Shown in pieces: positions 46,506-55,318 of a DNA stretch of 64,000 nt. Origin of the DNA: Rhizobium croatiense. GTDB lineage: Bacteria > Pseudomonadota > Alphaproteobacteria > Rhizobiales > Rhizobiaceae. Both the position numbers and the translations under genes were made by a program. The first letter of the stretch is position 1; each line of letters opens with the position of its first letter. Under the pieces are notes generated by a model. It had not been told where the DNA came from, did no database searches, and worked only from the letters and a program-made list of their open reading frames with translations. Location: assembly GCF_019793465.1 (NCBI RefSeq), contig NZ_JAILYJ010000006.1, forward strand, positions 266,484 through 330,483, in the 5' to 3' direction.

Positions 46506-46946
46506 TCAGTGATACCTGGTCCCGCAGATGTAATCCTGCAGATCCTGCTCTGTGCGCTGCGCTTCGTCGAGCCTATGTTTGACCACGTCGCCGATACTGA
46601 CCACGCCGACAACGTCGCCTCCATCCAGGACCAGCACATGACGCGTACGCCGCTGGGTCATGATCCCCATCACGGAGGGGAGCAAATCCCCTGTCGAACA
46701 GGTCGCCACATTGCGGTTCATGACATCCGCTACCCGCATCATCGCCGCCTCGGCCCCGTATTCCGCCACCGCATTGCAGCAATCCCGCTCCGATAGCGAA
46801 CCCAGGTATTCGTCGTTCGATTGGCTGACGACGACGAAGCCGATATTGTTGTCGCGAAACAGCCTCAAGACTTCCAACATCGTCTGATCGGGAGCGACCG
46901 CGATGACACCGACACCCTTGTTCTTCATGATTTCGCCGACAAGCAT
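46506..46946 (-). CDS. CBS-domain pair protein
   Basis: Protein of 146 residues made of two CBS domains: DQTMLEVLRLFRDNNIGFVV and LLPSVMGIMTQRRTRHVLVL are the two core segments. Such pairs bind adenine nucleotides and report energy state. GGAGG lies upstream of the ATG at 46946. It is on the same strand as nuoI (45 bp downstream of it) and so is probably the last gene of a nuoH-nuoI-CBS operon. A link between nucleotide level and this complex I is plausible but unproven. Confidence 0.9.
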   Translation of the reverse strand: MLVGEIMKNKGVGVIAVAPDQTMLEVLRLFRDNNIGFVVVSQSNDEYLGSLSERDCCNAVAEYGAEAAMMRVADVMNRNVATCSTGDLLPSVMGIMTQRRTRHVLVLDGGDVVGVVSIGDVVKHRLDEAQRTEQDLQDYICGTRYH

Positions 46947-46991
46947 CTGAGCCTCCTGTCTGCGCGCTCCGGCTTGACGGATGGCGCGCGT

Positions 46992-47558
46992 TCACGTTCG
47001 CCGGATATTCCGCCACCAGTTGTAGCCCTGCATCTCTTTCGTCTCGACGAGCACGTCCTTCTTGGTATTCAGGCGTGCGGTAACCACGCCGCCGCCGGTT
47101 GCCGCCTTGCCCGGCTTGGCGAGCAGGTCATCGCGCCCGATCACCAGGTCACGCGAGGAAAAACTCGAAAATTCGTACTGCTGGCCAAGCGCGATTGCAT
47201 CCGCTGGGCAGGCGTCCTCGCACAGCCCGCAGAACAGGCAGCGAGCCGTGTCGATCTCGAATTTGGCCGGGTGCCGGTTGCCCTTTTCGTCCTCGTAGGG
47301 GACGACTTCGATACAGTCGCAGGGACAGATCCGCGCACAGAGTTCGCAGGCCACGCACTTGATCTCGCCCTCTTCATCGCGCGTCAGGAAGTGATGCCCG
47401 CGATAGCGTGAGTACGGGAGCCATTTTTCCTTGTCCGGATATTGCATGGTTACGGTTCTAGAGAACAAGTAGCCGAAGGTCAGAACCAACGCATTCGCCA
47501 GATCGGCGAAGAACGCCCAACCAATCCATGTTCCAACTTTGTCCTGCGCGCGCGACAT
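46992..47558 (-). CDS. nuoI: NADH-quinone oxidoreductase subunit I
   Basis: Peripheral-arm ferredoxin-like subunit of 188 residues carrying N6a and N6b [4Fe-4S] clusters. The ligand sets are KCVACELCARICPCDC and RCLFCGLCEDACPADA. An N-terminal amphipathic segment (WIGWAFFADLANALVLTFGY) anchors it to NuoH. It is transcribed opposite to nuoJ-G, 10 bp after nuoH. Confidence 0.95.
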   Translation of the reverse strand: MSRAQDKVGTWIGWAFFADLANALVLTFGYLFSRTVTMQYPDKEKWLPYSRYRGHHFLTRDEEGEIKCVACELCARICPCDCIEVVPYEDEKGNRHPAKFEIDTARCLFCGLCEDACPADAIALGQQYEFSSFSSRDLVIGRDDLLAKPGKAATGGGVVTARLNTKKDVLVETKEMQGYNWWRNIRRT

Positions 47559-47568
47559 CGCCGCCTCG

Positions 47569-48570
47569 CTACGGAGCCGCCATGGCCCCTAAAAGTACAC
47601 CGGTTATAATTATGTTCGCCATCGACAGAGGAAGCAAGACTTTCCATCCGATCGCCATCAGTTGGTCGTAGCGGTAGCGGGGGAAAGTGAAGCGGAACCA
47701 GATAAACACATAGACGAAGAATGCGACCTTGAGCACAAACCAGAGCAGTGGTGGCAAGGGGATTAGGATACCGTTCCAGCCGCCGAAAAACAGGATGACC
47801 ACCAGGACCGACACCAGCAACACGATGGCATATTCGCTGACCATGAAAAACGCAAAGCGGATACCGCTGTATTCTGTATGGAAGCCGGCGCCCAGATCGC
47901 CTTCCGCTTCCGAAAGATCGAAAGGAATACGCTGCGCTTCGGCCAATCCGGCGACGAAGAACACGAAGAAGCCGACCGGTTGGTAGACGATGTTCCAGAC
48001 ATCGGTTTGGGCCCGCACGATGTCGAGCAGGCTCATGGATTGCGCCAACATGACCACCCCGATCACCGCGAACCCCATCGGAATCTCGTAGCTGATCATC
48101 TGCGCGCAGGTCCTGAGGCTGCCGAGGACCGCGTATTTGCTGTTAGCGGCCCAGCCACCGAAGATGACGCCATAGACCTCGATCCCGATCACCGCAAAGA
48201 CGAAGAGTAGTGCCACATTCATGTTGGAGACGTAGAGCGTGATCTCGGCACCGAGGACCGAGATGCTTTCGCCGAAGGGGATTGCGACGAACACCACAAA
48301 GGGAGGGGCGAGCGCCAGTATTGGCGCCAGTTTGAACAGGAAGCGATCGGCCTCGGCCGGGATGTGGTCCTCTTTGGTTAAGAGCTTGATTCCGTCCGCC
48401 ACCGGCTGCAGGAGCCCGTGCCACCCCACGCGCATCGGCCCCATCCGCTGCTGCATGTGCCCTGCGATCTTGCGTTCCAGCCAGGTCAGCGGCAAGGGCA
48501 GCAGCAGCAAGATCGCAATCAGAAACGCGACCTTGAAAACGATCAGGCCAAGGGCGACGATAAGTTCCAT
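47569..48570 (-). CDS. nuoH: NADH-quinone oxidoreductase subunit H
   Basis: Membrane subunit of 333 residues, eight helices, forming the quinone chamber with NuoB and NuoD. Typical segments are LPLTWLERKIAGHMQQRMGP, RVGWHGLLQPVADGIKLLTK and RIPFDLSEAEGDLGAGFHTE with the acidic E-channel residues. First gene of the minus-strand nuoH-nuoI-CBS unit. Together with the plus-strand genes it completes the subunit set, so the complex should be functional. The region 48571-48858 upstream contains no recognisable gene. Confidence 0.95.
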   Translation of the reverse strand: MELIVALGLIVFKVAFLIAILLLLPLPLTWLERKIAGHMQQRMGPMRVGWHGLLQPVADGIKLLTKEDHIPAEADRFLFKLAPILALAPPFVVFVAIPFGESISVLGAEITLYVSNMNVALLFVFAVIGIEVYGVIFGGWAANSKYAVLGSLRTCAQMISYEIPMGFAVIGVVMLAQSMSLLDIVRAQTDVWNIVYQPVGFFVFFVAGLAEAQRIPFDLSEAEGDLGAGFHTEYSGIRFAFFMVSEYAIVLLVSVLVVILFFGGWNGILIPLPPLLWFVLKVAFFVYVFIWFRFTFPRYRYDQLMAIGWKVLLPLSMANIIITGVLLGAMAAP

Positions 48571-48858
48571 GATCCGCGGCTACTTATTCATCGGGTTGAA
48601 ACGCGCAACCGGACTTTGGCTCCGGCTATACGCTGAGCACTTGTGCACTTTGTCAGGCTACATAGTATAACGGTGACGCAGCTCTTACAACGCCATTACA
48701 GCTATGCCGTCGCTGGCGATGATGTCTCCGAGTTCAGGACGTTCGAGACGCCTGGTTCGATGCGCACGTCTGTGTATTGCGCTACTTCAGGACAAAACGG
48801 TGGTTGTTTGTGAACCATCTGAAGCTGGCCATTACTGTGGCGCGCAGATCGAAACAGT

Positions 48859-49917
48859 TTAGTCGCGCCAACCGCCGTCGAATGCATCCGTCAACAGCGC
48901 GCGAATGGCCGGTTCGGTGACAGGCGCCGGATTCCAATAGGGATTGGACACCGCCTGGACGGCGGCTTCGCCTATACGCTCGCCCGGCATGCCGATTGCA
49001 GCAAGAGACAGCGGCGCACCGATCTCCCGGGTGAGGTTCCGGAGTCCGGTTGCGGCATTGTCCACACTCAGCGCCCGCGCCACTTTTTCGGCCGCTTCGG
49101 GTGCAGCTTTCATGTTGTAACGCATCGCGTAAGGCAGGATCACGCTGTGGGTTTCGGCATGCGGCAGGTCGAACATGCCGCCCAGCGTGTGGCAAAGCTT
49201 GTGATGAAGCGCCATTCCGACGCAACCCAGGCAGATGCCGCAGAGCCATGCACCATAGAGAGCATCTGAGCGGGCCTCAACATTCAGGCTATTACGGACA
49301 ATCTGCGGCAGCGCCCGCGCCAGCGCGCGGATCCCGTCCTCTGCCATCAGATTGGTCACCGGGTTGCGGTCGCGGGCGTAGAGTGCCTCGACCGCATGTG
49401 CAATCGCGTTGAGGCCGCTAACCGCTGATAAATGCACCGGAAGTTCCAGTGTGAGCGAGACGTCGTAGATAACCGTTTCCGGCAGTACGCGCATGTCACG
49501 GAGCGTGACTTTGCGGCCATCTTCGGTCTGCCCGAGAATGGGCGTCATTTCCGACCCCGCATAAGTCGTCGGCACGATGAGCTGCGGCAGATCCGTACGA
49601 AGCGCGATTGCCTTCGAAAGGCCGGTCGTCGAGCCGCCGCCGATTGCGATCAGACCATCGGCACCGGTTTTCTCGACAACCTTCATTGCCTCCTGCGTAA
49701 CCTCGACAGGCGTATGCATGACCGCGCCCGAAAAGATCACGGCCGCCTCTCTCCCGATCAGGTCCGCTACCCTTTCTGCCTCGCTGTTCTGATGAGGCGT
49801 GGAAAGGACAAGCGGCCGGGAAATGCCGAGCCGCTTCACCTCATCGGCAAGCTGTTTGAGCGTGTCGGTACCGAAAATCACGCGCGTTGCCAATCCGTTG
49901 TAGACGAAGTCCTTCAT
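48859..49917 (-). CDS. graC: Maleylacetate reductase
   Basis: Iron-containing-alcohol-dehydrogenase-like enzyme of 352 residues that reduces maleylacetate to 3-oxoadipate with NAD(P)H. Visible are the dinucleotide motif GADGLIAIGGGSTTGLSKAI, PTTYAGSEMTPILGQ, and the metal-site region HHKLCHTLGGMFDLPHAETH. Length matches the family. It starts one base after the graB stop. It is the last gene of graDAFBC and completes hydroxyquinol breakdown. The gene name follows the Rhizobium sp. MTP-10005 gamma-resorcylate system. Confidence 0.92.
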   Translation of the reverse strand: MKDFVYNGLATRVIFGTDTLKQLADEVKRLGISRPLVLSTPHQNSEAERVADLIGREAAVIFSGAVMHTPVEVTQEAMKVVEKTGADGLIAIGGGSTTGLSKAIALRTDLPQLIVPTTYAGSEMTPILGQTEDGRKVTLRDMRVLPETVIYDVSLTLELPVHLSAVSGLNAIAHAVEALYARDRNPVTNLMAEDGIRALARALPQIVRNSLNVEARSDALYGAWLCGICLGCVGMALHHKLCHTLGGMFDLPHAETHSVILPYAMRYNMKAAPEAAEKVARALSVDNAATGLRNLTREIGAPLSLAAIGMPGERIGEAAVQAVSNPYWNPAPVTEPAIRALLTDAFDGGWRD

Positions 49918-49918
49918 C

Positions 49919-50803
49919 TCAGGTCCCAGCCCTTTTTGTCAGCACGAAGTCCCAGTCGACCTGCCAATAGGGCGCATTAAGGCCCTCGTCCTCACCCACG
50001 CCGTCCTCCTGCCGTGTCCGGAAATCGGCAATGAGACTGTCCTTCACCCCGAACACTGCATCCTGATCCAGATATTGGCAATCCGGGGGGAAGATGTGGG
50101 TGACAACGGGATCGTAACCCTCGGCGCTGACGATGAAATGGATATGTGCCGCGCGGTTCGGATGCCGGCCGAGGCGCCCCAGCAGCTTACCCACCGGCCC
50201 GTCGTCTGGGATCGGATAATTGCGCGGTTTGACGGAACGAAACCGATAGCCGCCCTCCCCGTCCGTAGTGAAGACGCCGCGCAGATTCCAATCCGGCTGC
50301 GTGCCTTTCTGCTGGACGTCGTAGAAGCCGTCGTCGTTGGTCTGCCAGACGTCGATCAACGCGCCTTCGATCGGATTTCCATCGGTGTCCCTGACAAAGC
50401 CGCCGACCACGAGCGGCTCACCTTTGCCGTCGAGACAGACGTTCGTCCCCCGCGCATAACGCGGTGCCTCCGGCACGTAGAACGGACCGAGAATGGTGTT
50501 CTCCGTCGCGCCCGAGGGGCGTCGATGGTTGATCGCATCGACCAGCATGGACACACCGAGCACATCCGAGAGCAGGATGAACTCCTGCCGCCACTCATCG
50601 CACATCTGACCGGTCCTGGTGAGGAACTCGATCGCCGCCAGCCATTCCTCATGCGTCGGCTCGATCTCCTTCACGGCGGCATGAAGATGACGCACGATGG
50701 ACGACATGATCTCACGCAGGCGGGGATCGATATCCCCGCCCATGCGCATATTGACGGCCTCGACCGAATTTTCCTCGGTGAAAAGCGGATAGTTCGCGAC
50801 CAT
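49919..50803 (-). CDS. graB: Hydroxyquinol 1,2-dioxygenase
   Basis: Intradiol Fe(III) dioxygenase of 294 residues that opens hydroxyquinol to maleylacetate. The four iron ligands are Y161 (DDGFYDVQ), Y196 (RNYPIPDDGP), H220 and H222 (RAAHIHF). The N-terminal helical linker domain (about 1-100) is that of catechol/hydroxyquinol dioxygenases. The ATG at 50803 follows GAGGGAGGG. The start sits 11 bp after graF, and the next gene is graC, as expected for the pathway. Confidence 0.93.
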   Translation of the reverse strand: MVANYPLFTEENSVEAVNMRMGGDIDPRLREIMSSIVRHLHAAVKEIEPTHEEWLAAIEFLTRTGQMCDEWRQEFILLSDVLGVSMLVDAINHRRPSGATENTILGPFYVPEAPRYARGTNVCLDGKGEPLVVGGFVRDTDGNPIEGALIDVWQTNDDGFYDVQQKGTQPDWNLRGVFTTDGEGGYRFRSVKPRNYPIPDDGPVGKLLGRLGRHPNRAAHIHFIVSAEGYDPVVTHIFPPDCQYLDQDAVFGVKDSLIADFRTRQEDGVGEDEGLNAPYWQVDWDFVLTKRAGT

Positions 50804-50814
50804 CTTGCCCTCCC

Positions 50815-51789
50815 TCATATCCCGAAGAGTAGCTTGGCATTGGTCCGGCCGATTTTCGCCCGATCGGCCTCCGAAATCGTCGTGGTATCGAACCAATCGG
50901 CGGCGTGATCGATGTTCTCGAAGGGCCAGTCGGTCGAGAAGAGGATCCGGTCGGCGCCGATTTCCAGCATTGCATCGATGAGCGTCTGGGTACGGAAATT
51001 CCCCGATGTCGTGATGTAGAAATTCTCGTTGAAATAATCGGCGATGCGGCGCTTGGCCGGGTATTTCGGCGGCACCTTGACCCAGGCATTGCGGTGGTCG
51101 ATGCGCCACATCATGTAGGGAAGGCCTTCGCCCATATGGCCGAGGATGATCCTGAGATTGGGATGCTCGTCGAACAGGCCCGATCCCATCAGGCGCAATG
51201 CATGGACCGCCGTTTCCTGGGCAAAGGCCCAGGTCGGGCCCATCAGCCAGGGGTGGCCCTCATAGATCCGGCTGTCCTGCGGCAGGGGATTGCGCGGATG
51301 CAGGTAGAACGGCACGTTGAGGGCGGCGACCGTCGCCCAGAAGCCGCGATATTGCGGGAGGTCGTAATAGAGAAGCGCATCGGTATCCGCACGCTGGCTG
51401 AAGCCGTTGACCAGCGCGCCGACGAAGCCCAGTTCCTTGACGCAGCGCTCCAGTTCCCGGGCGGCCGCCTCGGGGTCCTGTAGCGGCAGGGCAGCAAAGG
51501 CACGAAAGCGGTCGGGACGCTTGGCACATTCTTCGGCTAGCGCATCATTTGCGCGGCGGGCGATATCGATGGCGCGTCCTGTCTCGGCGATGGCCTGAAC
51601 GGCCGGCGCGTTGAGCGACAGGATCATGGTTTCGATCCCATGCGCATCCATCAGTTTCAGCCGCTTGTCCTGAATGTCGAGCAATCGGGACTGAAGCTCG
51701 GTCCAGTAATCGCCCGGTACGAACCCGGCCGAATCCATCAGCGTTTCCGGAATGGCGAAATGTTCCTCGAGCGCGATTTTGCCTTGCAT
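50815..51789 (-). CDS. graF: Gamma-resorcylate (2,6-dihydroxybenzoate) decarboxylase
   Basis: Amidohydrolase-superfamily decarboxylase of 324 residues converting gamma-resorcylate to resorcinol without oxygen. The metal and catalytic residues fall at the positions known for the Rhizobium enzyme: E8 and H10 in LEEHFAIPE, H164 in YLHPRNPLPQ and D287 in FSTDWPFEN. This exact numbering makes the assignment strong, although the family also includes salicylate and 5-carboxyvanillate decarboxylases. It lies between the resorcinol hydroxylase gene graA and graB in one operon. Confidence 0.93.
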   Translation of the reverse strand: MQGKIALEEHFAIPETLMDSAGFVPGDYWTELQSRLLDIQDKRLKLMDAHGIETMILSLNAPAVQAIAETGRAIDIARRANDALAEECAKRPDRFRAFAALPLQDPEAAARELERCVKELGFVGALVNGFSQRADTDALLYYDLPQYRGFWATVAALNVPFYLHPRNPLPQDSRIYEGHPWLMGPTWAFAQETAVHALRLMGSGLFDEHPNLRIILGHMGEGLPYMMWRIDHRNAWVKVPPKYPAKRRIADYFNENFYITTSGNFRTQTLIDAMLEIGADRILFSTDWPFENIDHAADWFDTTTISEADRAKIGRTNAKLLFGI

Positions 51790-51809
51790 GTCTCTCTCCC
51801 GTTCTTGTT

Positions 51810-53036
51810 TCAGTATTGGCCCTTCGGCTCGAGGCCGAGCATATGCTGGCCGACCATTGTGCCGACGGCATCCCAGTTCATGCTGATATGGCGGCCGACG
51901 GCATTGGCATCCCGCCAGGCCCGTTGCACCGGATTGTCCATGTTGAGGCCAAGTCCGCCGGTGGACGCGTTAAGCGCCTCCACGGCTCGCAGCGCCAAGT
52001 TGACGGCAAAGGATTGGCCGCGGCGGCTCAGCAATCTGTCCTCGATCATGAATTCGCTGCCTGAACTTGCCAGTTCCTCGGCCCGCGCCACGTCACGCAG
52101 CAGGATCTCGCGTGCCGCATCGACGCTGGCCGCAGCTTCTGCCACCCGCAGCTGTATCGTCGCAAATTCCGCCATGCGGCTGTTACCGCCGGCGACCGCC
52201 CCGCGAGTGACTCGGGTGCCGGTAGACGCGACATAGCTCTCCAGTGCGCCCTTCGCCGCGCCGACAGCGGCGGAGGCGAGGCAGGACGGAATGCCGGTCA
52301 GAAGCGGCATGTTGAAAAGACCGGTTTGGGCATAGAACATGGCGCCCGGCGTGCGACCGCTTGTGGCATCCGGAAATGTGAGCACGCGATATTTCGGCAC
52401 GGTGACATTGCTGAGGATCAGGGTCTTGGACCCCGTTCCCGCCAGCCCCGCCACATCCCAGGTGTCCTCGATTTCATATTGCGTCGCGGGCACGAGCAGG
52501 AAGGCGGGAACCGGTTTCCGCTCGCCCTCGGCGGGGAGGATGGCGGCGCAGAGCGACCAGTCGGCATTCTCGCAGCCGCTGGCAAAAGCCCAGCGGCCGT
52601 TCAGCCGATAACCGTCTTCGGCGGCCTCAGCCATGGAGGTCGGCGCATAGGAACCGCAGAGAAGCGCATCCGGATTTTCGCCCCAGACATCATCCTGCGC
52701 GGCCTTGGGAAACATGGCGAGCAGCCATTGATGTGCCGACAGAAGGCCCGCGACCCACCCAGTCGAAGCGCAGGCCGAGGCAAGTTCGATATTGGCGTCG
52801 ACAAGCTCTGAAAAGGGCTTCGGCACGCCGCCATAGGCGGCCGGCTTGACCGCATCGAAATAGCCGGCCTGGCGTAGCGCAGCGATATTTTCCGCCGGCA
52901 CCCGGCGCGCCCTTTCGGTCGCCAATGCCCGGTCCCTAAATGTCGGCAGAAGCGGCAGGACCCGGTCCTTCAGGGAACCGTCGCGCATGATGCGGGCCAG
53001 GTTTTCCCCGCCGCTTTCGATGAATTCGAGTTTCAT
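51810..53036 (-). CDS. graA: Resorcinol hydroxylase, oxygenase component
   Basis: Class D flavin-dependent monooxygenase with the acyl-CoA dehydrogenase fold, 408 residues. Segments include AENIAALRQAGYFDAVKPAA, AEDGYRLNGRWAFASGCENA, and GGLGLNMDNPVQRAWRDANA near the C-terminus. It uses reduced flavin supplied by GraD to hydroxylate resorcinol to hydroxyquinol. It lies 24 bp after graD and 20 bp before graF. The substrate is assigned from the operon context. Confidence 0.88.
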   Translation of the reverse strand: MKLEFIESGGENLARIMRDGSLKDRVLPLLPTFRDRALATERARRVPAENIAALRQAGYFDAVKPAAYGGVPKPFSELVDANIELASACASTGWVAGLLSAHQWLLAMFPKAAQDDVWGENPDALLCGSYAPTSMAEAAEDGYRLNGRWAFASGCENADWSLCAAILPAEGERKPVPAFLLVPATQYEIEDTWDVAGLAGTGSKTLILSNVTVPKYRVLTFPDATSGRTPGAMFYAQTGLFNMPLLTGIPSCLASAAVGAAKGALESYVASTGTRVTRGAVAGGNSRMAEFATIQLRVAEAAASVDAAREILLRDVARAEELASSGSEFMIEDRLLSRRGQSFAVNLALRAVEALNASTGGLGLNMDNPVQRAWRDANAVGRHISMNWDAVGTMVGQHMLGLEPKGQY

Positions 53037-53060
53037 GATCTCCTCCTTCGTCTTCCGCGA

Positions 53061-53564
53061 TCAGGCTGCCGGCTGCGAAACGCAGTAGCGGGCGTCCTCG
53101 TAGATCAGCGGTATGGTGCTGGGGGCCACGGTCGCGTGAACGACCTGACCAATGAAAAGCGTGTGGGTGCCATAAGGCACGGCAGCCATGCGGCGGCAGA
53201 CGACATTGGCGTTCGCATCGTCGAGAAGCTGCATGCCGGCCTCGTGCCGCCGCCAGTTCGCCAGTCCGAAGCGCGCATGCGGCTCGACTTTGCCGGCGAA
53301 TGCCTCAGACAGCGGCCGCTGAGCGTGACTGAGCACATTCACCGCGAAATCCGGCTGACACAGCAGCATTTCGTGCAGGAGGGTCTTGCTGTTGAGGCAG
53401 ATCACCAGCGACGGTGGATCCATGGAAACGGAGGTGACCGCCGTGACTGTCATGCCATGGTCGATACCGTCCTTTACCGCCGTGATCACGGTGACTGTCG
53501 CTGGAAATTTTCGCATCGCGGCACGAAAATTTGCGCCGACCATTCCATCGGATAAAATCTGCAT
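53061..53564 (-). CDS. graD: Resorcinol hydroxylase, flavin reductase component
   Basis: Flavin reductase of the FMN-binding split-barrel family, 167 residues. FRAAMRKFPATVTVITAVKD, then MTVTAVTSVSMDPPSLVICL and HARFGLANW are typical. It delivers reduced flavin to GraA. The ATG at 53564 has GGGAGAG upstream and the open frame before it carries no better start. First gene of graDAFBC; the promoter region to its right is shared with graK and contains several copies of a TTGCAA-rich motif. Confidence 0.88.
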   Translation of the reverse strand: MQILSDGMVGANFRAAMRKFPATVTVITAVKDGIDHGMTVTAVTSVSMDPPSLVICLNSKTLLHEMLLCQPDFAVNVLSHAQRPLSEAFAGKVEPHARFGLANWRRHEAGMQLLDDANANVVCRRMAAVPYGTHTLFIGQVVHATVAPSTIPLIYEDARYCVSQPAA

Positions 53565-53591
53565 GATCTCTCTCCCATTCCGATTTTTACC

Positions 53592-53631
53592 AAATATTTG
53601 CGTTTGCAATTATTGTCAATGCAAATATTTT
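53592..53631. promoter_or_regulatory. Candidate GraR operator pair upstream of graD
   Basis: A perfect inverted repeat AAATATTTGC (53592-53601) / GCAAATATTT (53621-53630) lies 28 bp upstream of the graD start. The left part continues as ATTTGCGTTTGCAATTA, matching the site near graK at all but one central base. The right part reads CAATGCAAATATTTT (53617-53631). The intergenic region 53565-53887 holds no gene, only these sites. Confidence 0.65.
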
Positions 53632-53724
53632 CTTAGCCGTAATGGACGAGACCGCAATCCAACTACCGGTCGACCCATTTGAGGTCCCCGCCGAAGATAA
53701 TTTTAATCGGTATTAGATTTTCTC

Positions 53725-53746
53725 TTGCAATATTTGCATTTGCAAT
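53725..53746. promoter_or_regulatory. Candidate GraR operator between graD and graK
   Basis: TTGCAA-TATTTGCAT-TTGCAAT (53725-53746) contains ATATTTGC-A-TTTGCAAT, shared with the site near graD except for one base. Its complement aligns with the sequence just upstream of graR at 16 of 20 positions. Located 142 bp upstream of the graK start. Confidence 0.65.
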
Positions 53747-53887
53747 CTTTTATTGGTGGGCATCGGGCGGGAGAGGACTGTCGGACAAGCGTGCCTTGCG
53801 CGCCGTTCACAAACCCGATGACGGAAGGGGAGTCTTTGATTTTTGGGCTTCGGCCTTTTTTCAAAGCGAAATCACGGAGGAGGAGCC

Positions 53888-55186
53888 ATGTCTTCGCAGG
53901 AAATGAGCGCCATGGTGGCGCAAACCAAAAGTACGGCAAGTGTCATTGCCATGTGCGGCTTCATGATAATGTTCGACGGCTATGACTTAGTGGTCTTCGG
54001 TGTCATTGCACCCGCGCTGCTCAAGCAGGTGGAATGGGCCCTGGATCCGTCTCTCGTCGGCCGCGCCGCCGCCTTGACCCTGTTCGGCATGCTGCTCGGT
54101 GCTGCAATCGCCGGCACCCTCGCCGATCGCATTGGCCGGAAGAAAGTCGTTCTCGGTAGCCTCGCCAGCTTTTCCGTCATGATGATCGCAAGCGGGCTTG
54201 CTCCGAACTTCCCGGTCTTCGCAGGCACGCGCTTCCTGAGCGGGCTCGGGCTTGGCGCACTTCTGCCGACGGTGACCGCACTCATTCTCGAATTCTCGCC
54301 CACCAAACGAAAGGCGCTGGCCAACTCGCTGTCCTTTATGGGCTATCTGCTGGGCGGCATTCTCTCGGGTATTCTTGGCATGCTGATCCTGCAGCATTAC
54401 GGCTGGCGTCCCCTGATGATCATCGGCGGCGCGCCTTTGCTGGCACTGCCGTTCCTGATCAAGTCACTGCCTGAGTCGCCCGACTGGCTCGCCGCCAAAG
54501 GCCGCCGTGCCGAGGCTGACGCAATCTGCGATACTTTCGGCCTGGAACGGGTTCTGCACCAGCCGACCACTTCTGGAAAGCAGGGTATCCTGACGCTGTT
54601 TGCGGAAGGGCGGCTTGCGCTGACGCTGAACGCCTGGGGGATTCATTTCTGCTCCCTGCTGCTGACCTTCGGCATGGTGAACTGGCTGCCAACCATCATG
54701 AACAAGATGGGTTACGACATCAGTTCGGCGCTGCTGTTTGCGATCATGCTCAATGTCGGCGCCGCCATCGGTATCGTCATTGCCGGCCGGATTGCCGACA
54801 GGGGCCATGTGAAGATGACTGTCGCCGTATTGTTCGCGATCGGCGCCGCAACGATCTACATGCTTACGCTGAAGCAGGGCGTTCTCATGTACGCACTTGT
54901 CGCTCTTGCCGGCGCCGGTACGATCGGAACCCAAATCCTCTCGAATGTTCTGGTCGGCCGCTTCTATCCTGTCCAGATCCGCGGAACGGGCCTTGGCTTT
55001 TCGCTCGCGGTCGGCCGGCTGGGTGGTATCGCCGGACCACTGATCGGTGGCGCCGTGCTGCAGCGAGGGCTCGCACCGGAGTGGAACTTCTACATCTTCT
55101 CGATAACGGCAGTGGTTGGCTGCGTTTTGACGGCCCTCACCTTCCTGCATGCGACGACCGAGAAGGGAAGTGTCATCGCGCACTGA
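53888..55186 (+). CDS. graK: Aromatic acid:H+ symporter, MFS (AAHS family)
   Basis: Inner-membrane importer of 432 residues, 12 helices. The AAHS hallmark MIMFDGYDLVVFGVIAPALL is at helix 1, motif A is GTLADRIGRKKVVLGS, and SPDWLAAKGRRAEADA is the central-loop region typical of PcaK/BenK. CGGAGGAGGA precedes the ATG at 53888. It is divergent from graDAFBC and should import gamma-resorcylate. No other aromatic-acid transporter is present, so it may also serve the neighbouring cluster. Confidence 0.92.
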   Translation: MSSQEMSAMVAQTKSTASVIAMCGFMIMFDGYDLVVFGVIAPALLKQVEWALDPSLVGRAAALTLFGMLLGAAIAGTLADRIGRKKVVLGSLASFSVMMIASGLAPNFPVFAGTRFLSGLGLGALLPTVTALILEFSPTKRKALANSLSFMGYLLGGILSGILGMLILQHYGWRPLMIIGGAPLLALPFLIKSLPESPDWLAAKGRRAEADAICDTFGLERVLHQPTTSGKQGILTLFAEGRLALTLNAWGIHFCSLLLTFGMVNWLPTIMNKMGYDISSALLFAIMLNVGAAIGIVIAGRIADRGHVKMTVAVLFAIGAATIYMLTLKQGVLMYALVALAGAGTIGTQILSNVLVGRFYPVQIRGTGLGFSLAVGRLGGIAGPLIGGAVLQRGLAPEWNFYIFSITAVVGCVLTALTFLHATTEKGSVIAH

Positions 55187-55292
55187 ACGGCAGGAATACC
55201 CGCCATCATAGCCGGCCTCGATGAGGCCGGCTTTCATTTGCCCGGACGAACGCGACATTTGATTGCACATGCCCTCGGCTACGGCTATTCAG

Positions 55293-55312
55293 TGCAGATG
55301 CAATAATTGCGA
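55293..55312. promoter_or_regulatory. Candidate GraR operator upstream of graR
   Basis: TGCAGATGCAATAATTGCGA (55293-55312) aligns with the complement of the graK-side site at 16 of 20 positions. It ends 6 bp before the graR start codon, so binding there would block the regulator's own expression. Confidence 0.5.
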
Positions 55313-55318
55313 GCGAAA

